This document shows, one piece after another, positions 44,744 to 53,899 of a stretch of DNA of 64,000 bases. The translations under genes were made by a program, and so were the position numbers. Source of the DNA: Gnetum montanum (Eukaryota > Streptophyta > Gnetopsida > Gnetales > Gnetaceae); contig MNCI01010128.1 in assembly GCA_015680685.1 (NCBI GenBank), positions 55,748-119,747 of the forward strand. The letters run 5' to 3'. Under the pieces are notes generated by a model. The model was not told the origin of the DNA and ran no database searches. It saw nothing but the letters and a program-made list of their open reading frames with translations. How positions within the stretch are numbered: position 1 is the first letter of the stretch; the number at the start of each line of letters is the position of its first letter.

Positions 44744-45518
44744 TGATGAGCAACAAGGTACCCCTACACTCAACCATATGAATACGAGCGTTTCACCCTC
44801 AATCCGGTCGAATTCCAAGGACTAAATGCCTATGCATCTCTATGGAACAATAACAAGTTGGTTAATCATTATCTTCCTAAACTTACTTGTATGTCACGGT
44901 TGTATGGTTAAGTAAGCTTGAGGCATATGATTTTTATAGCTTTTATGTGTTTTATATCCTATACTAGTAAGGAGGGGGAGAGAGATAACTAAGTAACTAA
45001 TCTAATTTAGCTACTCATTAACTAAGTTCTCATTACTTCTAACACCAGTATTCATTCCCACTTGCTGTGCACATCCTGAACTAGTGCAACACTACTGGGA
45101 TTACCAAACACTAATCATTACTAGGTTACCAAGCACTACACGCATGCTCGAAGTTGTAGAGTGAAAGAAATCATTAATCAACTAAGAAAGCATTAAATAA
45201 TAATTAACGCTAATTAATCTATTCTGAATGCTACAAGGTTTATCATAAAATTTGTCTTTATTGCCATACACAAAATGTGCTTAAGAACATAGAGCTTGAA
45301 TAAAGATCCATTCACTCTATGACTCCTACTGTGGGCACGCAGAAATAATTCTAACTTTGGAGGGAAAATGGCAGGAGTTTGGCTAAGGGACTAACTATCT
45401 AATGTGAAAACCAAGGGCATTGCCTCTTATTTATAAGTGAGGAGACAGGCCTTGATATTGGGTATTCGACATCGCATAGTTGGATCCAATATCGCGGACC
45501 CAATATTGCAGTTCATCA
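44744..45518 (-). repeat. 5' LTR of the second Athila-like element
   Basis: 775 bp with TGATGA...TCATCA ends. It has a TATA box at 45,428-45,435 (TATAAATAAGAGG), a palindrome-rich cluster upstream of it (AATATCGCGGACCCAATATT near 45,489-45,508) and AATAAA at 45,257-45,262. Confidence 0.85.
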
Positions 45519-46476
45519 CCTAAGGTCATGTCTAAGGCAACATTTGAGGACATGGTCCAAGCCATCTGCATGGTCATGAGCTAACTTGGACTTAACTGAT
45601 ATATTGTCAACGTAGTCATTGAGCAAGTCTAGTAAATAGTCACTAAAGATATACGTCATGGCACGGTGATAGGTTGCTCCTACGGTCTTTAGTCCAAAGG
45701 GCATCATTGTATAGCAAAATGTACCCCAAGGGGTCATGAAAGTAGTACTAAGCTAATGCTCTAGGTTGATTCAAATTTTTTGTACCTTGAGAACCCATCC
45801 ATAAAGGATGACAACGCATGACCAACCATATTATCAATGAGCTGGTTAATACTAGGCAATGAAAAATCATCCTTAATGGTTGCTTTTTTTAGGTCCCAAA
45901 AGTCTATACAAATGCGTATACTTCCATTTTTCTTAGAGAAAACTAGGATGTTTGAGACCTAGTCTATGTAGTTTTCTACTTGGATGAAACCAGCTTTGTA
46001 AAGCTTAGTGATTTAATCGGGAATAGCCAATGCCACCTTAGGCTTGACTCTGCAAGCTTTCTATTTAACTGGTTTTATGCAAGAATCGAGATAATGTTAT
46101 GTTGTATTATGTGAGGGTCTAAGCCCGTCATGTCCTTGTAAGACTGTATGAACACCTTGACTTTATCATTAAGGACTTTAGAGATGCTTTGTTTAATTTA
46201 AGGCTCTAACAAGAAACTAAGTTTCAATGTCTTAGCCGCACCTTTACACATTACTACAAGGACTTCTATGAGAGGATCCTTGATTACGTCACCTGCTTCT
46301 AAGTCTAGAGCTTTAACTAGATGGTCTAGCCAATCTAGAGATGTCTCTAAGGATGCTACATTTGTGTCATAAGTGAATGGCTCAAAGTCTAGGAGCTCAA
46401 TTTTTAGGCATCTCATAGAATTACCATAAGGTCCAGTCATTACTAAGGGTAAATAAAGACTCTCATATGCACTCAT
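45516..46476 (-). pseudogene. Reverse transcriptase of the Tat-like element
   Basis: The 92-codon block 46,476-46,198 is the linker (LDLEAGDVIKDPLIEV). Then follow, with frame changes, FIQSYKDMTGLDPHIIQHNI, FSLPSINQLIDNMVGHALSS and FMDGFSRYKK, and finally the open block 45,737-45,516 with TPWGTFCYTMMPFGLKTVGA and TYHRAMTYIFSDYL. The catalytic box reads YVDNI, so the second Asp of YVDD is Asn and the enzyme is dead. The sequence is cut off at the LTR of the nested element. Confidence 0.82.
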
Positions 46477-46959
46477 TCTATGACTCTATCGAAAAATCCT
46501 GCAAAGCCACTAGAAAAATGTCAAGCGACACTTGTCTTAATAAAGAAAAATGCATAAAATAAGGAAGAAAATGTCATGAAAATTTTCCTAACTATGCTAC
46601 ATGTAAAATAATTATAGGACCACAATTGGCCATAAAATTTCCAATTTAAGCTTGTAATGGACCATAGTTCAGGCAGGAGACATAAGTTTAAGCAAGGCTT
46701 GAAAGGTTTGAAATGTGGGGCTAAGTTAGATGCTTATTGGGCAATTAAGAAAATGCAAAAAAAACTTTCTAAGTATGGGGACACTGAAAAAGTTGGAAAC
46801 AATGCTAACTTTGGGTGCTACACTCATCCCACGTTAAGTGCGGGACATGAGATAGTCCCACATTACGCACAGAACATAAAACATTCTAGGAGGGTGATGT
46901 GTCCTTTAAACATGGTAAACCTATCATTTTCAAAAGTTAGAGCAAACATTCACTAAGTG

Positions 46960-48340
46960 TAGCACAGTTAAGGGAAAGGAAGATAGAGCGTAGCAACAAT
47001 GGAGGGAAGCTAGAGCATGCAAAGAGAGAAGGATAAAGCAAGAGCATAGCAACCAATCATGATGTGCTGAAGTGAACGCCAACACCCTAACCTCACCAAC
47101 ATCAACAAAGGAGAGTGTACACTGAGGCATCTTCCCAAGGCACACATAGAGGACCACAAGGACAAGCTATCGGCCAAGTAAGGCACTATGCTCTACCCTA
47201 TGGTTTTCTTTCCCTAACTTTTTTTTTGTGTTTCAGGATTTTTTGGGTTTTGAGGGTAGCTTGCTGTGGGGAGGAACTGCAATCACCACCATAGTTTTCA
47301 CGAGTCACGGCCAGGGAAGAGAGTGTGTGTGGTACATTTTTGTTTCTATTTTTTCCTTTTTTTATTACAAGGATTTTGTGCCTCACATGCAACATGGAAT
47401 AGGGGTTTTATTGGTATCCTATGCCATAGTGTGGGACAGGGTTTTTTTCTTGACATTCCATGCTTGATGCAGAACAAGGGTTTTTTAGCATTCTACGCCA
47501 CAATGGTAAATAATATTTTTCCTTAGCATCTTGCATTTGGTGCATGAACAAGGATTTTTTAACATCCTATGCCATGGCACAAGACAAGGTTTTTTCTTGG
47601 TGTCTCACACTTGGTGCAGAACAAAGGTTTTTTGGAGTCCTGCACCGTAACTTGGGATAGGCTTTTTTCTCACTATCTTGTGCGTGATGTAAAACAAGGG
47701 TTTTTTGGCATCCTGCACCATATCTTGGGATAGGCTTTTTTTCTCACTGGCCCATGCGTGACGTGGAACAAGGGTTTTTTAACATCCTACACCATGGCAT
47801 AGGATTGGATTTTTGCTCAACATCCTACACTATGACATGGAATGAGTGTCTTTTAGCATTCTACACCACGGCACGATATAGGTTTTTTCCTTGGCATCCC
47901 ATGCATGATGCGGAACAAGGGTTTTTTCACATTCATGATGCAAGATAGGGCTAGGCCAAGGTGACTCAAGGACAATGATAAAGCGTAACAGTTCAAGTAG
48001 GATGACTGTGAGGGTCACAACCATCACACTAGGGTACATCCCTAAGAGTGTAACAAAAACTTAGAAAAATTTTGGTTTCCTAGTATTACGCTTCACAAGC
48101 AATGTAGTGGACAATTAGAAAAATTTTGCAATTGTTACACTTTGCAAGGATCATAACCAACACTTATAAAAATTTTGCAATCCTTACACTCTGTAGGGGG
48201 CATAGCCAGCACTTAAAAAAATGTTGCAATTGTTACACACTATAGGGAGCACACCCAACACTTAGAAAAAATTTTCAATTTGGAAGGTTACACTTTGTAG
48301 GGAGCGTAACTGATAGTTAGAAAATTTTTTGATATTTTCA
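46960..48340. repeat. Degenerate repeat region on the 5' side of the antisense gene
   Basis: It contains imperfect copies of GTTACACTNTGTAGGG.GCATA followed by CAACACTTA.AAAAATTTTGC (48,060-48,340), GAGCGTAGCAACAATGG-type motifs (46,980-47,060), and a central minisatellite (47,375-47,945). The motifs resemble the U3 hairpin units of the element's LTRs. Confidence 0.6.
47375..47945. repeat. Tandem repeat, about nine units of about 60 bp
   Basis: Units contain AACAAGGGTTTTTTGGCATC, then CTGCACCATATCTTGGGATA and GGCTTTTTTCTCACT, then CCATGCGTGATGNGGAACAA. Two half-units (AACAAGGGTTTTTT and GGATAGGNTTTTTTC) alternate. The copies differ from each other by substitutions and small indels, so the array is old. 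Confidence 0.8.
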
Positions 48341-48532
48341 ACATTGTAATACTTGTAAATATGTAAATGTTAGTGTTGTTCCCCATTGGAAACTAGGCAC
48401 ATTAGATGGGTATGCTAATGTCCCTTTCCCATGGGGCCTTAATCATGTTGAGTGTAATTTTTTATGCATTTTTTATTTTTTTTATTCAAGGCTAACATTT
48501 TCCTTTTGCTGCTATTGTGACATTACAAGGTA

Positions 48533-48985
48533 TTGTTGAAACTCATCCTCATTGTAGTTGAACTAGTGGGTGTTTTGTGCTACATGAGTGAGCTTGTACC
48601 GAATGTGCCTATACCAGACACATGTGTGGGATACCAAGTGGTATCATTTAGGTCAAGCATGCAAGAATTCTTAGAATTTTTACTCTACCACTTCAGTGTG
48701 ATGACTTGGTCACACTTGTTAGCCAAAGCAACGAGTGTCATAATAGAGACATTATTGCCCAGAGCAAACCAAGGCAATTTAAAATTCATGTCTAATGAGC
48801 CTATTGGCAATGAACAAGTAGGAAGCTCAGGCTAGTGCTAAAAAGGCCTTAAGCTTTTATCTAGGATCTGGGGAATGCATGAGTTTCAATGCTACAACAA
48901 GAATAACACTATGTTCATTACCCGATGTGTACACACTATTTTCTAGAATCCACCGAGGATGGTATATTACACTAGAAGTTGAGTT
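48533..48985 (+). pseudogene. FCP1/NIF-like HAD phosphatase domain, antisense unit of the Tat-like element
   Basis: The plus strand, opposite to gag-pol, encodes a continuous frame of about 150 codons. It starts LLKLILIVVELVGVLCYM (motif I position), continues SMQEFLEFLLYHFSVMTWSH and IIETLLPRANQGNLKF, and ends NNTMFITRCVHTIF.NPP. The spacing and the WS and NT..I......NPP landmarks are those of FCP1 homology domains (protein phosphatases of the HAD fold). The two motif I aspartates are E and V, so the domain may not be catalytic. A pyrimidine-rich tract ending ACATTACAAG precedes the frame and could be a splice acceptor. It aligns with 28,493-28,041. Confidence 0.65.
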
Positions 48986-49034
48986 ACCTTTTGATTTCTT
49001 GTATTGTTTGTTAGACTATGACTTAAGATGCTGA

Positions 49035-52000
49035 TTGCTCATTTCTATTGCCAAGTTTTCCATTGATGCAAATGGCCTCCATGATGAAGAGGGGGTGTTA
49101 AACTTGATCCAAACTACCCTACAAAAATTTTCATGTCTTGAGAATGTTTGTGTAGCAATGATTGGGAAAATCTGGGCAGACTTGGTGAAATACCCTCATA
49201 GATATTCCAAACCTTACAAGAGATGTCAAGCTCTTGGATGGTTGGACGTTGAGTATGCAACTGATATACTAAGCATGGAAGAAGTTTTAGTCCCACTACC
49301 ACCATCCCACACACCATTCGTGCCACGTAAGTTGTATGTCACTTATTTTCATGCACTTTTACCTTTGTTTTTCTCTTTCATCATGTTGCTAATTTTACCT
49401 TTGCTTATTGTAGTTGTAGCTAAGTCAAGAGAGGTCACGGTGGTTACTATAGGTCACACTAAGGCCACTCTCATCTTTAAATATGGTGAGGTTGAGAGTT
49501 CACAGCACTAGTTATGCTATGAGGCCACAGCGGAAGTAGTAAGGAATCTTCAATGGGCAGGCTCATGGACCTTTTCTTGTTAACCCAAGCATCCCAGTGG
49601 TTGAAATGATTGCCCTAATTGATTCCTTCACTGAGAGTGACAATCGCTTTTACACACGGGTTCATAATGTGCAAGTGATCTTCAAAATTATAGACAAACT
49701 CTTTACAGACCTCTTTGTTATCCCCTCTGAGGATCTACCAATTGCATAAAAGACCAACAAAGACCTAGACCATAAAGGGGACATTGAGGAATGATTAGGC
49801 ACTCACAAGAGCCATAAAGGCATACAAATAAAGGAGGTGAAAGTACCCATGGTCCACCACCTCTACCCGATCTTTTGAGCTCGTGCATTTTCAAAGATTC
49901 TTTCCCAAGAAAAAATTCTTAGGGTTGAGCAAGCTTAGGTCATGAAGGACGTGATAGAGTAGGGGACATAGTACAATTGGGCTAATTACCTTGTCAATGG
50001 CCTATGTGTTAAAATCGTTAAGCTACATCACAACCTCTAGCCACGATCGCACGTGCATTTTGCTTTCTACATAGCATACCTATGAAGATTTGTGGAGCTT
50101 TTGGTGGTTTGTGAGAATAGGTAGTGGATGGTGCAAGATCGTCCTCAGATCTATAGGCTATGGATCTACCACCTATTCTACACCATGTAATCGCAAGATT
50201 CTTTGAAGGCAATTGGCGAGTCATTCTCGATAACGACTAAAGGCCATGTGGAGTAATCCTATTGCACACATGATAGTGCTGGGGAGGCTCCATCAACCAA
50301 CATTGGAAATGTAGCAAGAGGAGCATAACTCATAGTCAAGACAGTGAGGTCACTGAAAATAAAAATTAAGAAGCCTCGCCCTATGGAAGAGCCTACACAT
50401 GAAGTGGAAGAGGATGGCAAGAAGCTATGATTCAAGCTCCGCAATGTGTGTTCAAAAATTTCAAGTAAGTTTGCATTATTTGATACTACAATGTGTTATG
50501 CTATATTTGACTTATTATTGAGAACTCTAACTCTAACTTGTGTGATGCAGGCAAAAGGACCCCTGTAGCAGTAACAAAGCCTATAGAGGATGATGTCCCT
50601 CAACCTGAGGGACAATCGGCAGATGAAGAGGAATGGGAAGCTACCAAGGTACTAAGGCAGCTTGAGGAAGAAGGATTGTAGTTCAAAGAATGTGAGTTTG
50701 AGCATTTCTTTGATGGTGTGCAGATGGGCAATCCCCTTGCTCGCTGAGGGCTTGTTGGGTAAGAGATTTGCACCATCATCTTTGTTGTATTTTTTTCTTT
50801 TTTTGTTATTTTTGTGTTTTTCTTTTTGTTCTCTCCTTGGCTGTTGGTTGCTTAATGATCACAAAGTATGTTATGTTGCAGCGGCTGGTGCTTCCACTAA
50901 AAGTTCAGCATCAACATCCACCTTCCATACACAACCATGAACAAAGACTCTGGATAAATTCACCTTCATTTAAGGCATGGTGGATGATATGATAGATCAC
51001 ATTAAAAAAATGGACCCTAAGATTAGTATGTTTATCTTATTATTATTTTATTAATTTTCTTGTTTGTCTTGTGATTAACGTCATTTTGCCTATTATGGAA
51101 TGATAGCCTCATAGCTTAAATGGGACTCGAACATAGCGATCCAGGTCAATACTATACCTAAGTTTTTCCTTGAAGTGGAGTAGGTACCTCATCATGTGTA
51201 CGACGAGGCAAGCAAGTGCATGCTATACTTTACAAGAGCATTGTGGGAGTGCAAGCACATAAACGAGCACCTATGGAGATGAGTGCAGGAGCTTCAAGAA
51301 AAGGGGGCAAACCAGGATGCAAGACTAGAGGACCTATATTCCCATTATGATTTCCTAGTAGCATATGAAAAGCCTGACGGTAGCTAGCACATGGTTGAAA
51401 TTAATTATGCCAAGTACTAGTTGGTTATTCAAGGTAAGAACGGGGCCACCCATGAGGTTATTGAGCAACTGCTATAGATAGACGTCTTGGTAAGAAAAAA
51501 TCAAGATTGGAAAGAATATAGCGTGAAAGTATATCAATGGGGATAAACGCAAAAGAATCACAAGCACCACTACAAAAAAGAGTACGAAGCCTACCACAAA
51601 AAGCACAAAGATGAGTTTGTAGAACACCAATGCTAAGAGATATTTTTTTGACGCAATTGCTGCTACATAGGCTTATAAGCTATTCATGCATAATGTAGTG
51701 GTGAGAAAATCCCTGAAAAGATAGATCACTATACCTTTTGGAGAGGTGACTTTTGCAATGTTTCACCAAGGCTACCCTCATGGATGGCCATAGAAAAAGG
51801 GAAAACCCTCATGGGCATTGACCATGGCAAGGAGGACTAGACACGGTTGTCAAAGGATGAAAGCCTTCGATGCCTTGATGTTGGCCTTGACAAGATGACC
51901 CCAGACATGGATGTAGATCCTTCTCAAGTTGGTTTAGTTTGCTTTATTTTTATTTATTTTATTATAATATTTTATGTCACTTTATTTGTTGGCTAATTCA

Positions 52001-52087
52001 TTATTTTATTTTTATTTTATGTAGGTTCCAGGTGATAGTGTAGGACCCAACGGAGCCACAAACAAAGAGGAAGAGGAAGAGCCCTAG
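49035..52087 (+). pseudogene. Intron-containing antisense gene of the Tat-like element, protein not recognised
   Basis: Runs against gag-pol. Exons inferred: 49,035-49,326; about 49,414-50,464; 50,551-50,758; 50,882-51,025; 51,107-51,927; 52,025-52,087. Introns are 80-125 bp with GTAAGT/GTAAGA/GTATGT donors and GCAG/ATAG/GTAG acceptors after T-rich tracts. Codon phase is kept across the junctions 50,464/50,551 and 51,025/51,107; it is not at 49,326/49,414 or 50,758/50,882. Protein landmarks: HGPFLVNPSIPVVEMIALID, FTDLFVIPSEDLP, HVHFAFYIAYL.RFVELLVV, PIEDDVPQPEGQSADEEEW, WDSNIAIQVNTIPKFFLEVE, HHYKKEYEAYHKKHKDEF, and the acidic end GATNKEEEEEP before TAG. About 20 internal stops, mostly TAG at likely Trp/Gln positions. 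Homologous to the minus-strand unit at 26.2-27.6 kb. Confidence 0.65.
50465..50550 (+). other. Intron of the antisense gene with position shared between elements
   Basis: GTAAGT donor and TGATGCAG acceptor. The flanking codons join in phase (S|SKRTPVAV). The homologous unit at 26.4 kb has an intron (26,406-26,502) at the same place, after KLRRHNICLK and before an acidic exon. Confidence 0.7.
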
Positions 52088-52309
52088 CCCCTAATGCACA
52101 TTGTAGGCTAGAATGCTTAAAAGGTATCCCTATTACTAGGAAATTTTGTGCTTTTGGGTATTTCATGTTTTCGCTGTAATTTTGAACTATATATCTTATT
52201 GATAATTTAATGGAAATGTGGTAATTATTTACTTCTCATTTTGTTATATTTCATGTAATGTTGTTGTAATTTTAACTTATGATTTGATTGATGCAATTAG
52301 ATCCCTTGT

Positions 52310-52480
52310 GGGCCCCATGCCAGTTTAAGGTCATGACGACAAGGCCATTGCTACTTTAAGGCCATTTCGAGCCATTTCTTAAAAGGAATTTGATTGCTAG
52401 TTTTAGGCCTTTGTGGGTCATGCAATAGTTTAAGGCCTTTTTAGGCCACATGGTAGTTTAAGGCCTTTCAAAGTCTCAAT
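52310..52480. repeat. TTTAGGCCTT-type degenerate repeat block
   Basis: About five imperfect copies of GCTAGTTTTAGGCCTTTGTG / AGTTTAAGGCCTTTTTAGGC between the protease and the 3' end of the antisense gene. Same family as 1,291 and 3,700. Confidence 0.65.
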
Positions 52481-52777
52481 TTTTTTTTTGAATAAAGCTA
52501 AAAAAAATTTCATGAACTAAAGAAATGGCATAACTAATGCAAGACACAAATAATAATGTAATTTTAATTGTACATGCAAAGGGAAAAGGGCAAATTAAAC
52601 ATGCAAGCAAACTAAGGGCATGCCCTAGTTGTGTAGGTGTTTCCTAACTCGATGCAAGTTAGGTAGCACGTAAGGTCTAGCAAGCACAAGATGATATTCT
52701 CCTAAACCTTCATCTATCACAAAGAAGGGTAATTTTTCCTAGAGAGATCCCTCAGAGAGGTCACTTGTCATGCTTGG

Positions 52778-53500
52778 CTATTTAAAATTAGATGAACAAC
52801 ATTGGCTTTCATTATGAATAGGTGGTGCATCTCTAGAGAATTCTACCTTTGACCGTTGTTTGGTATCTATGTTGTTCATGGTAAGAGGGGCTACATTATC
52901 ACCAAAGATCATTACATTTCCACCCTCATAGGGCAAGTGGATCTCTTGATGAATGTGTGAAGAAACGGCCCGTACCTGGGCTAGCCAAGATCTCCCTGGG
53001 ATTAGGTTGAATCTAGGAATTTCTTCAACCACAATGAATTCAACGTTATTAGGGAATTGTTCCCCTACCATAAAATCTATTATGACTATTCCTTTTACAA
53101 CCACGTGTGCTCCACTAAAGGATTTCAAGCATGTTGTTGTTGTTGGCCTAGTTTGGTCAACCAAGTCAAGCTTGTCGATGACGAGGAATGGGATAACATT
53201 GGTTGTTGCCTCATCATCAACATGCACCCTGAAAATCTTGTATTAACCTACATGAATTGTTATGAACATTGGTGAAATTGTTACCTAGCCCTTTTTAGGG
53301 TCAACTTTGACTGCCTCATCATGAAATGTCAAGGGTGTTGACCTTGACTTCTTGGTTGTGGATGAGAACATTATGGCATGAATGGCCTTTTCATCTATTG
53401 GCATATCTTCCTTAATAGGAATGGATGCCAGCATGTAGACCAGTGCCTCACAATGAGAAGAAGAGATTATAATCAAATCGTATAAGCTCAAAGTTGTGTT
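52778..53500 (-). pseudogene. Aspartic protease and upstream linker, Tat-like element
   Basis: The block 53,227-52,778 (149 codons, open) begins MHVDDEATTNVIPFLVIDKL, the active-site region with DDE in place of DTG/DSG, and continues with LKSFSGAHVVVKGIV and EIPRFNLIPGRSWLAQVRAV, the flap and C-terminal PGRSWLA block. The linker 53,491-53,285 (LYDLIIISSSHCEALVYML, LTFHDEAVKV) matches 4,559-4,924. The active-site Gly is Glu, so the protease is inactive. Confidence 0.78.
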
Positions 53501-53899
53501 TTTCTGTTTTAGAGCCTATTTAACTTGCAATAGCGCATCTTAAAAATATTTTCCATCATCCATTTTTTTGGTGGTCTTTACTTCCTCCATGCGCCCTAAG
53601 AGATGAATCTCTTGAGAAGGAGATTTAACTTTTGGTTGTGCAGTGAGCCTTCAACCTCAGCGCTTGTCTGGTGACTATTCGTGTTTGCGTTGTTGGCCTA
53701 AGATGATGAGGCCATGGGGATGGATAACAAGGGGGTGGACTTTAGAGGGCCTAACTCCATGCACTCCTTAGTCATCTTATTAGCTAGGAACTCATCACAT
53801 CTCTTTAGCTGGATAGGTTATAATGCAATTCCCACCATTGGACCCTAGGTAGGTGGGGGGTCTGCACATTTTAGCACCTTAATGAAAAAATGTGTCTAG

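Larger units (their letters stand above)
37246..45518 (-). mobile_element. Second Athila-like element, nested, truncated 3' part, assembly gap
   Basis: The same family as 12,023-25,667 by gag, RT, RNase H and integrase sequence. In element order: 5' LTR (44,744-45,518), primer site, gag, an 872-base gap of N, RT, RNase H, integrase, a short spacer and a partial 3' LTR (37,246-37,793). The third ORF and the inner part of the 3' LTR are deleted. It lies directly at the end of the Tat-like RT. The flanking bases (TTTTT left, CCTAA right) do not match, so a later deletion removed one junction. Confidence 0.85.

Noticed and set aside
46657-46956. 99-codon plus-strand ORF
   Set aside because: Lies just upstream of the RT on the opposite strand, has no counterpart in the other element and no recognisable motif.
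47375-47945. Regular repeats with spacer-like segments, considered as a CRISPR array
   Set aside because: The units are contiguous and diverged, without constant repeats and unique spacers; the window is plant DNA.
47228-48039. Several ORFs of 64-86 codons
   Set aside because: They lie in the tandem repeat array and read the repeat in different frames.
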